Source: Ulota crispa
Taxonomy: Eukaryota > Streptophyta > Bryopsida > Orthotrichales > Orthotrichaceae
Length of the DNA: 64,000 nt
Direction of reading: 5' to 3'
Assembly: GCA_963920765.1 (NCBI GenBank)
Contig: OY987245.1
Coordinates: forward strand, 1,380,727-1,444,726
The notes beneath the pieces are model-generated. The model did no database searches, was not told where the DNA came from, and saw only the letters and a program-made list of their open reading frames with translations. The translations under genes and the position numbers were made by a program. Numbering within the stretch: position 1 is the first letter of the stretch; each line of letters begins with the position of its first letter. Below, piece by piece: positions 1 to 14,023 of the stretch.

Positions 1-1240
1 AAATGAATCTCAACCAAAACTGAGAATTTTGTGAAAAATAGTAATAAAAATGTTACTTTTGAAAAAGATTAAGTCCATATTTTGTAAAATGTTGTATTCC
101 ACATTCCTCATAGATACTCTACAGAAACAAAGAAACACGATATTTAGCAAAAAAAAAGGGACTATACTTTCTTACAAATCCAAATGTTTACTCCATTTTC
201 CATGGTATTCCCATTTTTATCATATTTCACATTCTGACATTAACTAAAACTATCCAGTCAGGTATCATTTGCAGTCTTCAGGGTCCAATGAGCAAGTATT
301 AATTATCCCTGTCAGTGTCAGCAGTTTGACTCCAGCTTGTGTGAGGGTAAGGTACCACCATACCAATGACACAGAGCCACAAAATATACACCTGGTAAAC
401 AAGACTCAAACAAGCAGGGCTGGTTTTCTTCAATAATTGAAGAAAAATATGACTAAGTTATTAAGTTTTCTGGCAAGAGAGCCGTGAGCATGATGCGGGT
501 ACTGATGTGGTAGGAGTGGTTAGCAATTACTGTGAATAAGGGTGACACTAGTGCAGCAGCAAATGCAAAACATGAACATCAACATCACAGGACAACCCCC
601 TTCAACAACCCAACCAAGGGCTTTTCTTCTGTAAAAAAACGAATGTTAACTTAGCCACAGTGGCAAATATACCAACTGCAGCTCATGTGGAGCATTTCCC
701 TCTTCATGAAAACAATGTCACTCCTTTGCAGTCACGTCAAATGTACTGTAAGTTCTTTGAGGTCAACATCTCACAATCAGCATGTAAACTTACTGTACTG
801 TAGCAGCTTGTCTTATGTACAGTACACTAAGACAATACTTCACTTCCATAATGGAATATCATGTTGTACTTAAGATAATCAATGCAAGGTTCTCCACTAA
901 CCTTTGTCCTTTTGCCCAATCTTCTATTCGTAAAAACAGGGTCATAATACCACATGGTTTGTCATAAATACCATTGCACCACTTCACTAAGCTTACACGC
1001 AAATGCAAGGAACTAGGCAGAAGCTCTATAGCACTAAGCCACTAAGCATGGTTGTACCAACGGTGAGTACGTTCCTGCCCACAGTATTTACGTGAGTGTG
1101 TAGAGCCTTATAGAGTTTGTATGTGAATCGAAGCTACATTCAAAAATGAGAGAGAGAAAGTAGTGCTCGTTTCTGGTATAGTATGTGTACATCAGTGATG
1201 TGAGCAGTTGTAAAGAACTCAAGAAATAGCAGCAGTAAGC
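1..1240. other. AT-rich stretch with no recognised gene
   Basis: Only short reading frames of low-complexity composition are present on both strands. I see no splice-bounded coding segment, no terminal inverted repeat and no RNA gene here. It may contain the 3' side of the minus-strand locus that starts near 2,250, because that locus reads towards lower coordinates. Confidence 0.4.
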
Positions 1241-2250
1241 TTATGTTTCAAGTGATGCTTTTTCAAGGGCATAACTTCTACCACAAAAGCGTAACAAAGA
1301 AATATTCTGAAGCGTAAGCCTCTGCATGTACTTGAGACCGATAAAGGCCAAGCCTTGAGCACCACGAGATGCAGTTTCTTCAGTTCTTCATGTAAGAGAA
1401 GGCATTCTAGTTGTAAAGCAAAAGAGGTATGCCTTGATGTACAATTGCATTACATTGCGACAGGAACTTGATGGAGTCAGGCTTACCCTAAACATATCAT
1501 ACTCGCGGTAGCCTTCATCGATAGTTTTGAGAGTCCTACTGCTTGTTGAGATTCTATCCACACGGCAGCTTTCAAGATAAGGTAAGTGCGATCCAACGCT
1601 TTAAATGAATAAGGGCATTGCAAATCTATGTTAATTCGCCCCGTTTCTCCAACCGATACTCACAAACATTGTGCAACATCACGACGAGAAGAAGAATGCA
1701 GTGCAAATCACGTTGATTCCAATTGAAAGCTCGGGAAGTGACAAACAACAGAGAAATTCAATCAGACTCTTGTATAATATCTAAACCCTAATCGAAGAAC
1801 TACAAAGCAACAACTATGGTGATACATCTTCGCTAATGACAATGTAATGCCACATGCATGCCTGAGTAAATGGCAAATCAACTGAACCTGCAGCTCCTTA
1901 CTAGAATTAACATAACCAATAAACGAAAATTCAGATGCATGTGACTAAGGGATGGAATTTCTGCAACAAGGAGTCTATTGAACCACGTTGTAACGAGATT
2001 GATTCCTTCTTGGCCTCTCGCTCCAACTCCTCTGCATGAGCGGCGGGAAAAATCATGCCATGTTGAGCAGATCAAGGATAACTCAAAACATTAGAAAACA
2101 TCCGTACGCCCTAAACCCTAAAACGCAAACATCAGTTCGAGGAGCTTTCGTTTGTTGCCTTGGGAGATCCACAAAGGCCCTGCCCTTATAATTCACTTAA
2201 GCCCTAAACGTCGGCACGGACGAAAAACGTCCGTTGCCTCCGAAAAAAAA
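1241..2250 (-). CDS. Possible small spliced gene, product unrecognised
   Basis: Three short minus-strand stretches look coding although each is under 60 codons. (1) 2056-1931: ATG-initiated 41 codons with a charged helical core (AEELEREAKKESISLQRG); a pyrimidine-rich tract ending in GCAG inside it could instead be a splice acceptor. (2) About 1583-1494: an exon-like block reading through RTLKTIDEGYREYDMFR and ending exactly at a GTAAGC donor. (3) About 1385-1241: an open stretch (QGLAFIGLKYMQRL) to a TAA stop. The upstream side near 2,110-2,220 has 'TTTAGGGTTTAGGGC' on the minus strand, a motif common in plant housekeeping leaders. I cannot fit all phases into one model and do not recognise the family. 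It could be a degraded gene or a non-coding transcript. Confidence 0.28.
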
Positions 2251-4363
2251 CTCTGTATCCCAGAAAAAGACTGATTCGATCTGATTTTTTTCAGAAGTGT
2301 AATGCAGTAATGCATCATGGAAGGCAAAAAATTTCCTCTTGAGATACATTTATTTTATTTTGTATGTTGACTTTTCCAACTTTTTGAAGCAATACTACTA
2401 GTGTCCATGTGCAAAACACTGTAAAATGCTACAGGCAGGGCAAGCCACGGTGATCCATCTGTCCTTTAAGGGTTAAGTCTCAAAGTTATTCCATCAAAAA
2501 CATGCAGTTTTCAAGTTTGCACTAGTGTTTTTTTCTTTTGGCAATTTGGTGCTCAACTGCACCTAAAAAAAAATCTGGCTAAAAAATGTGACAAAAACCT
2601 TGGATGAAATTGCCAAAAAAGCTTCAAATTAAAAAAAAAAGAAAAAAGGATGAAATTACCAAATTGTGGATGAAAACCAAATTATAGACATGTACTATGT
2701 GCTAATGTGATATTTTCTATCCATTATATGGATGAATGTTGAAATTTGGAGCATCACTATAACATTATAAATTGCCACTTTGACACCTTGTACAAATTGA
2801 AAAAAAAAACCCTGGTTTGCACGTAAAGAAGTGCATTTTGTGTTGGAATTGTTTTGTTCAAGTAAGGTAGCAACACCCCTAACCGTGACTATCCCCATGT
2901 GCGTGACCTACATTTGCACCCATATTTGTGTGTTTTGGTCCCATGATTGATGGATACAAAAAAAACTGGTTATGGATGGCAAGATAATGGTTATGGGTAA
3001 CAAGTGCAATGCATTTGACTACCAATAGGTTTGGAAATAGGTTTAGTGGATGACATCAAATAGTTTTGCAATACCATGAGTCAATGAGTCAATAAACAAA
3101 GTAGGTGAACATACCATTCAAGTATCTCAAGCATGATATTTTGTCATCTTTCATGAGAGTTGTGGGTGCTTCATCTTATTGTTTAAGTAATTGTTCAAGC
3201 TAGTTTTTCAAACGTATGAAGACAATATGAAGACAATGAAGATTTCAATAAAAGTCTTTTTTAGCATCTCGTACACACAACTATACATTTTCAGTGATTT
3301 TGAACACCGGAGAATCTTTGTGAACAAATGCTTACAATTGGAACTCTTAAATTGATGCCAATACTTTTGGTTCCCTCTTGCTTACTTGACAATATATTCT
3401 TCAAAGTTCATCAATTAATTTTCCTACCTAACTTAAGTAGAGGCCGTGTATGATTATGGACCGAAGTGCAAAAACGCCAAACCTCGTGATTTGATAAATA
3501 GGTATGAGACCTGAAGGAGACCTCCAAAGAGTGTCATCTATTCATGACTTTGTTTTTGCCCACAACGCGCAAAAGCCCAAAATATTTTCACATTCAGATA
3601 TTCTAGCAATGTACTCATTTTATACTTGCCACTTGTACTCAAATAGCTTTCGCCAGAGTTTTAAGAAAAAGGAAACATGATAAAAATGGTTCAGAAGCTG
3701 TGTCTAGAAATTCAGACTATGAAGTGTTCTGGAATTGAATATAGAAAATTTTCCAATGAATTAATTGTACTCAGATAAACTGGATGTGAAGTATTGGGAA
3801 ATCACAACAAATAGCACTATTCTTAGTTCCAAAACAAAAGGCTATACACCCCTCCAGGTGACAAAATGTTAACAGATATAACCAAATGTTTGTAATGAAA
3901 CGGTGATATTGTGTTGACCAAAGATGTGAGAGCGTATGGCACAACAGAATGCTACGACGCACACATACAAAAGCTCCACTAACCTAAGGTGACAAGTACT
4001 GAAAATGATACCATAGTTGCCGATTCTCACCACAGTAAATATGAACAATCCCCAAGGTTAGAAATGGCACAACGGCACCTATCCAGTAGTACTAAGACGA
4101 GTTTCAAAAAGATTCTGTCATTCCCCAGAAGGCATTCCAGCATTGACAACTAAGCAATCAAAACAACACAACTTTCCTATGCCTCGGCAAATAAAACCAA
4201 TACAAAGATCGGGCCAGTAGTGCCTCAGCAAGCATTCAATAACACAGTCCTGCCAACTAAAGATCCAAAAGAGACGGATAAGAGATTCATGGTGAATAAG
4301 ACATTTCAATAAATGTGTCTCATGATCTAAAACAATTGGGTTCGTCAACTCAGGTCACAGCAC
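2251..4363. other. AT-rich intergenic DNA
   Basis: No convincing coding segment. It holds one copy of a dispersed repeat (2648-2783, listed separately) and a solo 'CTTTAAGGG' end next to TTAA at 2473-2476, which resembles the ends of the TTAA-flanked MITEs elsewhere in the window but has no partner that I can find. Confidence 0.5.
2648..2783 (+). repeat. Dispersed repeat A, copy 1
   Basis: This stretch matches the reverse complement of 53000-53137 over its whole length with few differences, for example shared 'GTGCTAATGTGATATTTTC' and 'GGATGAATGTTGAAATTTGG'. Two copies 50 kb apart in opposite orientation imply a dispersed transposon-derived family. No terminal repeats or target duplications were identified, so the element class is unknown. 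Confidence 0.7.
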
Positions 4364-5674
<1,311 letters not shown>

Positions 5675-6498
5675 GGTGGCGTTCGGAGATTGTCAGACCC
5701 TCAGGGGCTTATGCCGATGGGCGCACCTCCAGCACCGGCGTCGAACAACGAAGAGAAAAGAGTTGGAGCTTCGCCCTGCTCTCTCTTTAGGGCTCCCCGC
5801 ACATGTTCCCACCGTTCTCCGCATGTTCCTTTTCATTCGGACGTCCTCATCCAATGGGAACGGTTTAGAACGAGAGCTACAAGGGAGCAGTGTCAATTTG
5901 GACATTTTTTTTTTGTCAATTAGGTCATGTTGATTTGGACATTTTTCTGTTAATTTGGACATGTTTTTGTTAAGTTTTTTTCAATTTGAATGTGTCACTA
6001 CAGATATTTTTTCTTGTTGTTAACAACAATTGCAATTAGTTTTTTACCCCGAGCTCTCAAAACAAAGTGTTTGAAATTAAATGTTTAATCCAAATAACTT
6101 TTAATTTATTCAAGTCAATGTTCAACCCTTAAAGGATGTTGCCTACCAAAAGTTTTGGCTATATTCATACAAGGACCTTTTAGTATGTGAAGAAACAACT
6201 TTATGACAAATGCCAAAAAATCTCGAAAAAATCCTAGTTGATCGCTAGTATGTTTGTGACTTGGCTTAAAATTTACAACTCAAATGGGATTCACATACTA
6301 TCCAAATACCCCATCTAAATACAACACATGAGAGCGTATACAATACAACAACATCCTTTAGAAATTAAGTCTTTGAAAGAAATATATTCTTGCATTAGTT
6401 TGAATAACATGTTTATACAAAGACATAAGGCAAAAAATACTCAAAAGTTCAAAAAACAAACAATTTTTTTCCAAATTTTTACATGTAGATTTTTTTAA
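5675..6498. other. RPS23 upstream region, then AT-rich DNA
   Basis: The first 200 bases are GC-richer and are probably the 5' UTR and promoter of RPS23, read on the minus strand. Overlapping reading frames here on both strands are by-products of that composition. Beyond about 5,890 the DNA becomes AT-rich with short repeats of 'TTAATTTGGACAT'. No further gene is seen. Confidence 0.5.
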
Positions 6499-7395
6499 CC
6501 CCTAAATGCCCAAGGCACCCAATTTGGGTGTCCAAAAAACTTCAAGAAACTTTGAAACCCTGTTGAAGGTATGGATTTTATCATTTTCAGGTTCTTTTTT
6601 AGAAAAGTTGCGCTCTCAAGTTAGCTCCACTGTTCAAATTCAATTTCCTCCATATCTTATTCCAATTGTTTTTGGTGGAAGGTTAACTACAAGCATACAT
6701 TTTGTGACATGAATAGTGTTGTGAATAGTGTCAGAGAGCCTATGAGAAGTTGCCATATTGAAAAGGCAGGCATCAAGTTGAGCAAAAGGTGAAGATTTCC
6801 CTTGGGCACTCCCTTGGGCAATAAGGGCCTTTTTTTTGAAATTTTGACATCTAACAAAATCTAAAAGTGCTTTTGGACTAATTTCACTTGGAATGTCTTT
6901 GTTATAAAAATTAGAATTCTTTCACCATTGAAAATTCTTTCATTCATAATGATTTTTGGTCAATAATTGGAGCTGAAAACTTCTTTGTATTAGACAGTTG
7001 CATTTTGACAATTGCATTGCAAGCTCATTTGTGAAATTAAAATCATGGCTTTGGAAGGGGGGCCATTGATTTTGAAGTAACAACAATAAACACTAAAACA
7101 ATCTAAGTGGTTGTTTTTCCAATTTTGTATGTAGGAATTGCCAATCTGCATTAGAAGTTTTGGGCAGCTCCAAAAAAAGCAAAAAATTCTATTCTCATGA
7201 TCATTCAATTGCAAATATCTTAAAATTTGCATGGTCATTTCGGATTCTTTTTGGATAGTGCCATCTAGAAGTCTTGAAGTTCAAAATTCAACGGTTACAA
7301 TTTTATTTTGATGTTTAATAATGATCTTACAAACAAATTAAAAATTTCAAAATTAAATTCCAAAAATAAGAAAAACACCCTTGGGCATTTAGGGG
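6499..7395. mobile_element. TTAA-flanked MITE 1 (piggyBac-like ends)
   Basis: A non-autonomous element of 897 bp. It is bounded on both sides by TTAA (6495-6498 and 7396-7399), a probable target duplication. The terminal inverted repeats start CCCCTAAATGCCCAAGG on the left and are exactly mirrored on the right (17 bp). TTAA target choice and CCC...GGG ends are hallmarks of piggyBac-type elements. The interior is AT-rich and non-coding. Three further elements in this window (37451-38178, 39806-40421, 50364-51112) share the same plan. The piggyBac assignment is inferred from ends only, since no transposase is present. Confidence 0.75.
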
Positions 7396-9965
7396 TTAAT
7401 GCTACATTTCACCTCACTAAGTTAAGTATTTTTTATCTTATTTAGAAAAAATTAGTTTAAAGAAATTATGTCCATGTAGTGCATTTTAGGACTTTCAGAT
7501 TTATTTTCTTAATAATACACTTTAACTTTCAATGTGATTTTTTTATATTGTCGGGTAAGATTTTCCAAATTTAGTTTCTGATGCTCTTGCAAACTTCAAA
7601 AAAAATCTTGAATGGAGTACAATTTTGTAGTTTGGAATATACAGGCCTCTTTAATTTACGTTTTTTCATAAATCAACAAATTAGCCTAATTTATGCACAT
7701 CATGGAAGTTAATTTGTGTATTGTCATAAATTAGCAAACTTATTTTTTATATTTGCATATTTGATATCATATTAATGTGACAAAGCATGAAATTGCTTGT
7801 ACTTTGACAACCTCTCAAGTGAGAGGTTACATAGGTAAAAAACAACATCCTATACAATCGCATGTTTTATGATTGGGTGTCTTAAATGACTATAAAACGA
7901 CTATGATGTGACTAAAAGATGATTGATGTTGAGATAGTTGTTCTTTAGTCATTCTTTTGAACTGTTCATTTGAAATTCTCCACAAAATTATATTCTCCTA
8001 AATTCGTAAGTACATTCACATCCATAAGCAGATGAGATTATTGTTGTGTCTGACATCTTTTAGCTGGGATTATGGTTTAGTCATATGCCCAAAACATGAG
8101 TTTATAGTACTACTAAGGTGTTACTAATGAACTACTAAAGAGTTACAACTTTCATTCCACATCATTTTCATGCAGAAACACCTCTTTTCCAGGTTTCTCT
8201 CAAAATTTTGGGACTGCCTGGTAGCATTATTTTTAGCTCTTTCTTGTTTTCTTGAGACTGTGTGAACGCAGTCCACTGTAGGAGTCATTTTTTAGTTGTT
8301 TAGCACATTCTATGGCACTACTAATCTACTACTAGATTATGACTTTTATAATTAAATTGGTTTAGGGTAGGTAGGCTATTTATTTAGTTAGGAGAATAAG
8401 TGATCTAGGGGTTGAACATTGCTAGGTACCTGTTCTATATCTACTACTGTACAACTAATTCATGACTAATAAATGACTTTCATGAGATTTTTATGTGCAA
8501 CTAATTGAAGACTAATAAATGACTTCTACATGGTTTTGCCTCTCCTGCTAGGTGATTGCAAGAATGACCTGTCCTGCTTTCTGTCCCCTTGCTGCACGGC
8601 GTGTGGTTTTAGGGGTGTATCTTTTGCTTACTAACTTCTTTTCACATTAAAATTTAGAGGAAGGTTCACATTGAAGTTATAGACCTATTGTATTTTTTTG
8701 GATTTTATTAAAAAGCATTCACTAATTTTAAATGGACTCTGATGGCGTGTCTACCTTGGCTGTTTTGTGGGTTTTTAGTACTGCATTTAGGCAAAAAATA
8801 AATAAATTAGGGCCGTAAATGTGGAAAGGAGTTCATTATTCATCATTGCATGTATTTGCCGAGGGGTTTTAAGAAAATGTAAACTATATGCCCTCCACTT
8901 TCCCTCAAAGTGGGCATCCATTGGACAAGCATTAGGGTTTGGAAACAAGCATTCTTGAAAAAGTATTTGCATCAGTTGATGCCCCTCACAATGGACCAAA
9001 ATATATATATTTTGAATTTTTTGAATTTTTTTACTATTTTCTAAAAAGCAAAAAGAAAATTGTCTTTTTATTGGTGATTTCTATCCCTCTATTTTTATGC
9101 ATAACTTTTAGAGTAAAAATTTTCTAGGTCTAAATTTTCATGAGTATGCTATTTTAAGTACTTTCCAAATTTTCCATGTTTTATTTTATTTAAAAAAAAT
9201 TATTTTAGAAGCTCATAGTACTTCCTAGTATTGCTAGTTTTAAAGGTGTTTGACACAAAATTGGCAGGTTATGCTTGCAACTACCTTGCTGAGTTAATAT
9301 TATTTTTTCTATCGCATTAATTTCCTGATTAGGATTTGATCTTATTTCATGGGTCATGGGTGAGGAGCAAGGAATGTTTTAGGATTTAAGATTTAGAGTT
9401 TAGGGGTTTAGGGTTTAATGGGAGTTAAAGAAAAATGGTCATCTATGACTAGTTAAATGACTACATAATGACCACATAATGACTATAAGACAACTATAGA
9501 AGAACCCAATTATAGTCATGCATTTGTTGTCACTTAGAAATTCATGGGCTTTTTTTTCTTCTACTATTATTATTAGAATATAACTTGAGCAAATTAATTT
9601 GGGATTTTTGATACAATTTTCTTTTTGGGTTCACATATTGTGGTTTTCAAAGCAAGAAAGGTCTTGCTCTATCTATTCCAATTCCAACCAACTATTTGAA
9701 AGGGGTGTAGTTTGGTTAGCTCATCAAATTGTACGTTTAGGGGTTTAGTCGTATTTTAGTTTTACATGAGTTATAATTAGGTCACTATAATCTTCTCCAA
9801 GCATGTGTTAGTTGTTTGAGTCATACATTCAATACAATATTATTATTAATGTTATTGTTATTATTATTACTATTATTATTGTTAGTATGATTATTATGAT
9901 AATAATTAACAATTTAAAAGCTATAATTAAAGCTCTTTGAAAGCTTAAAAAATAATGTTTCATAA

Positions 9966-9970
<5 letters not shown>

Positions 9971-10026
<56 letters not shown>
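9971..10026. repeat. (TA)28 microsatellite
   Basis: An uninterrupted TA dinucleotide run of 28 units in AT-rich intergenic DNA. It is likely length-polymorphic and a potential cruciform or assembly trouble spot. Confidence 0.95.
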
Positions 10027-10030
<4 letters not shown>

Positions 10031-10437
10031 CACAATTTTGATTAATTTTTAAAGATAGTAGTCAAACAAAATCAAAAAGGAATCATTTAAATTTATTTAA
10101 TACATTCAAGTATTAGAAGTGAAAACTTTAAAATATGTAAAAAAGTTTGTTTCTAATGCTTTACAATAATATTAGTATGTAAATAGTTCATTTTGATGCA
10201 AATTGCTTTAAACACATTGTTGATGTTAAATTTGGCAAAAAAATATTATCTAAGTTTTAATAGCAATCACCTCAAAAATTAAGTTGTAGTTTTAGAGTCA
10301 ATTTGGACCCTTCATTGAGATTATAATTGGTAGTTTGTAAAGTGAAGATGCCACCGCCATTTTTAAATTTAGGGTTTAGCTTTGTGGACTTGATTTGTTG
10401 GCTTTGTGTTCTTTAGAGAGTTTGTTGACTCTGTGCG

Positions 10438-10605
10438 CTTGTCAAGGTTTGTTGGCTCTCAGTTCTTCTCAAGTTTGCTTGCTCCTCACTTTTATATGTT
10501 TGCTTGCTTTGCGCTTTTTTCTTGCGCACTTGTCAAGGTTTGTTGGCTCTATGTTCTTTTCATGTTTATTTGTTTTGCACACTTGTCAAGGTTTGTTGGC
10601 TTTGC
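10438..10605. repeat. Imperfect repeat with core CTTGTCAAGGTTTGTTGGCT
   Basis: The 20-base core occurs three times, starting at 10,438, 10,529 and 10,582, with related 'TTGTTGGCTTTGTG' and 'TTTGCTTGCT' words between. All three forward frames are open across it, a by-product of the repeat rather than a sign of a gene. Confidence 0.6.
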
Positions 10606-12167
10606 GCGCTACAATGTTGTAACTCATTTTTAAGTTGTATTTTCATTGTTTATATGAAATTGCTGAAATTGAAATTGCATGCGTGTGCAGATGATGTTGA
10701 CTGGATTTAAAAAGTAGTGTGTGGGATAGTTTGTGAGTGCTAAATAAACAGTGAATACACTTTGAGGTTTTGAAAACTTTGAACCGTATATCTAAATTTT
10801 ACCTAGAGTTTGCAGTGAATTGTAACTGAATATCAACCGTGAATCGACCAGATCATGATTGCATGGCGACTGCTCCTTAACTATATTGCAACAGCATTTT
10901 GATTGTATTGTGACTGTAATATGACTTCATAGAGAATGTATGATGACTGTATTGTGACTGTAACTTAACTTCAGTTTGATTGTGTGAGTACACTACATTG
11001 TAACACTATTATTTCTAAATGGTGTCTGCATTTGTGACTAGTTTGTGACTCTAGTTTGTGACTAAATTTTGTATGCTTCTGTGAATGGTTGGTGATTGTA
11101 TTTTGTTTGAGGAGTTACTACATTGTGAACCTCAAACTTCATGTGACTTATATGACAACTGTGTTGTTTGGGTTGAGATTGCTTTATAATAAATATACCG
11201 CCAACATTGGAATTAAAAATAATAACTATGTGGTGACTAATATAGAACTACTTGCTATCATTACAAGTAAATTGCACTATTTCTACACAATAAGCAATTA
11301 ACCCAAGCCCTAAATGCCTAAAATCAAATAGTAATCAACTTAAGAACAATTAAAATATGACTGAGTGGAATGTACAAACGACTATGTTAGTTTAGCATAA
11401 ATTACTATTTCTAAACCCAAACAGTGTAATACAACTAGAAAATGACTAACCGAGTACTACAAAATGAATGTACGTGCTTGTTGGAGCATCGTGGCACCTT
11501 GCTTCAAATCTAACAAACAACTAATACATGACTAATGAAAACTGTGTGGACACTTATCCGTTACTGATACATGACTAAATGAGAACTGTGTTGTCACTTA
11601 ACCATTACTGAATGTGGATTGATGTTTTGATAACAAATGTGGATTTTATAAAGCAATTATTGAGATCAAGACACATTGCACATGATAGTTTGATTCTGTC
11701 AATGGAAACATAATGACACCCTTGGGAATTGGGAAAATTTAAATGCCCTTAGGAAAGAAGGGGCAGTTGGGTCCAAGAAAGAGAGAACAATTCTTTCTCC
11801 CCAATAAAGACAAAGCCCGCAGGACGTAAATGATGAGATATTGTAATGTCCTAAATGACTGAATGACAAAAATTACTAAATAACTAAAGAATGACTAAAT
11901 TGCAACCAAATGAGACTAGTCATGATACAGCCATTCAGCAAGAAATGACTCATTTTTTAGTCATTTGTAGCAGTCATATAGGACGCTGATTTTTACTTGT
12001 GTTAGTCAACTATTTATAATGCTCATTTTTTGAGAGTTTAAGAATAGAGAAGTTGGATTCAACTCTGGCCATGCTAAGGAACATGGTGACCTTGCCACCA
12101 CAAAATTTACACAGTGATTGCCATGTGGCATATGTCAAGTGCAATTTTTTTTTATAAGGAACCAATT

Positions 12168-12340
12168 ACTAGAAGAAAACTGCCAAAAAATTGTATTCCA
12201 CTTAACAAAAAATGTGAAGTTGATTGTGTTGAGTTCTCTGTTTTCAACACAAAATTACGTTGGGAATAGAGAACCCAACACAATCAACTTCACATTTTTT
12301 GTTAAGTGGAACGCAATTTTTTGGTAGTTTTCTTCTAGAG
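12168..12340. mobile_element. Short palindromic MITE, CACTA-type ends (decayed)
   Basis: Two arms of about 80 bp are inverted copies: the left arm reads ACTAGAAGAAAACTGCC... and the right arm is its near-exact reverse complement, including the long internal block TTGATTGTGTTGRGTTCTCT. The ACTAGAAGAAAA end resembles CACTA-superfamily termini, as in the better preserved MITE at 28320-28455. The terminal bases are mutated on both sides and no target duplication could be assigned. RNA from it would form a long hairpin. Confidence 0.65.
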
Positions 12341-12472
12341 TTACAATGGGCTTAATTTGTGCACACTATCAAGGGTTAATTTGTTAATTTATTTGTAGAA
12401 AATGTAAATTAAAGAGGCTTGAATATACAGCCAACAAGCTTAGCTTGTGTCAAAATGAGGGCTACGATGTTT

Positions 12473-12597
12473 GCCAAATTTTGGATGAAAGCTACTAAAA
12501 TTAGTAGATTTTGTGGATGAACGTGCAGAAGTCGTTGATTCTATCCATTTTTCTAACGTGCTTGCATTGTTGGGTGCCTGTCGTGTAAACAAAATTT
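12473..12597 (+). repeat. Dispersed repeat B, copy 1
   Basis: About 125 bp beginning GCCAAATTTTGGATGAAAG and ending near 'GGGTGCCTGTCGTGTAAAC'. Related copies lie at 25788-25920, 31326-31465 and 31669-31830, all in the same orientation. It ends exactly where homology to the HMA1 upstream region begins, so the repeat may mark the edge of the duplication. Family unknown. Confidence 0.6.
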
Positions 12598-12797
12598 AAA
12601 GGCCCAAAGGAAGTCCCGAGTCGACTCTCCCAGGTTACGACTGGTGGTCGCTCTTGCCGACCGTCGGACTTTGAGGAGGACCACTTGGACGAACGTGCCC
12701 TAATCCGAGTCTCCGGGGGTCCGGGCATTCGATCGCCTCTGCAGGCAACAACAGTCGATTGTGTCCATGGCCATGTCTTTGGTAGCAGCAGTTTGCG

Positions 12798-14023
12798 ATG
12801 TCCGCCATGTTGATATGCTGCCAAGGAGCTTCCTACTGCTCCTTGACACGCAATTTCGAGACCAGCGTAGTTTCTCAGGGATGCAATCCAAGCCAGGAAT
12901 CTTTCCGACTCATCCCGAGCAGGGATGTCGCCCTAGAGCTTTTCGGCAAGGGGAGTCCAAAATCTGTCTTGGGAGCATCGCTGCACCGTGTGGCTTTCGT
13001 TCGGCGTGGTGCTTGTGGAGGTGCGTGGTCTTTTTTATTTTTCAGTCACGAGGATTGATTGCCGGAGGAAATTTAGAGCAGCAAATTCCAATTCGAGGAA
13101 ATTGCTATCAATTTTGGTTTTTCTGTGTGACGAGCCGCTGTACTGCTCTGCGCTCTCAATTAACCTGCAATATGTCATCTTGCGTCTTTTGCAGGAATCC
13201 GACTGCGACCAATTTGCGCATTGCGGCTTGACGATTTCAGTTTCAGTGCATACAGAGCTCCTGATGCTCAGCTGTACAAGGTCTTGTTGGGGGCGTCAGT
13301 TGCTGCTCGAGTGGTGCTTGCCTTCAGTTCGCAACATTCGCATTCGTCGACAAGTAGCCACTATGGCGATCACCAGCATGATTCTCAAGTAAGAGCCCTT
13401 TTCTTTCCTTGGATTCAGCTGCTGTGGTCTTTTCGGCAAAGAGCGGAATTGTAGTCTTCAAGTAGACCACACCTAAAAGCGGTATTTTAAGCGTTCTGCA
13501 ATGTCACTATTACAGGATTGGCTGTCCGTTGTCGCTATCAAATCAAAGAGGGTACTTTATGCAGCAAAGAATGTATCATCTGGATACTGGACGCAAAATT
13601 ACGAGGGTTGTAAGTTTGGTTGGTGGATGACATAGCATCGAAATGTCGAGGTCCTGCGCACGTTCAAAGTCGATATGTACTCCTCCTAGTGTGAATTAGG
13701 TTACCTCTTCGTAATAGCTCGCGACTGCGTGAGCGAAAGCATTCACTTGCTGAAGAAATGTGTTTCACATAGGTTTTCTTCTGTTTGAGTCGTTGGATAA
13801 TGGTGCCCGCAACTGGATGTTGTGGCAGGAGGACGAAAAACACGACCACTCCCAGGGATCGTGCGATGACGAGCACTTGCACTCACAGACTCACGAGGAG
13901 CATCACGCACGTTCACTCGGTTGCAGTGACGGTCACAACCATGGACATGCGACCAGCTTGAACGCTGTCCAGAAGGTGGTAAAGAGTGCGTCCGAAGTAC
14001 CTGGAATTGCTGCACTTGAGTAG
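12798..14023 (+). CDS. Truncated duplicate of HMA1: transit peptide plus His-rich module only
   Basis: A partial copy of the complete HMA1 gene at 18201-24222. Three exons correspond one-to-one with HMA1 exons 1-3: 12798-13020, 13195-13388 and 13829-14023, with the same phases (1 and 0) and preserved GT-AG sites. The frame is open for 203 codons. It keeps the start (MSAMLICCQGA), the segment LYKVLLGASVAARVVLAFSS and the His-rich block (HEEHHARSLGCSDGHNHGH), then stops in TAG inside the region equivalent to HMA1 exon 3. All membrane, actuator, phosphorylation and nucleotide-binding domains are absent, so it cannot be a pump. Upstream homology runs back to about 12,600 and downstream homology ends near 14,060. 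An upstream ATG at 12,767 opens an overlapping frame that in HMA1 is closed after four codons. It could be a pseudogene, a stand-alone metal-binding peptide, or the 5' part of the PPR gene that follows. Confidence 0.7.

Larger units (their letters stand above)
7400..12160. other. Long AT-rich gene-free region
   Basis: About 4.8 kb without a supportable gene. It contains recurring short words such as 'AATGACTA' and 'TGACTGTA' (notably 8,450-8,530, 9,440-9,500, 10,890-11,100 and 11,820-11,960), suggesting a degenerate tandem or transposon-derived sequence. It also contains a (TA)n run and an imperfect repeat near 10,440-10,610, both listed separately. Reading frames here are short and low in complexity. 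Confidence 0.5.

Noticed and set aside
10395-10633. Three overlapping Leu/Phe/Cys-rich plus-strand frames
   Set aside because: They arise from an imperfect repeat with a 20-base core. All three frames being open is typical of repeats, not genes.
12501-12824. A 107-codon minus-strand frame
   Set aside because: It is antisense to the duplicated HMA1 leader and runs into repeat B; no independent support.
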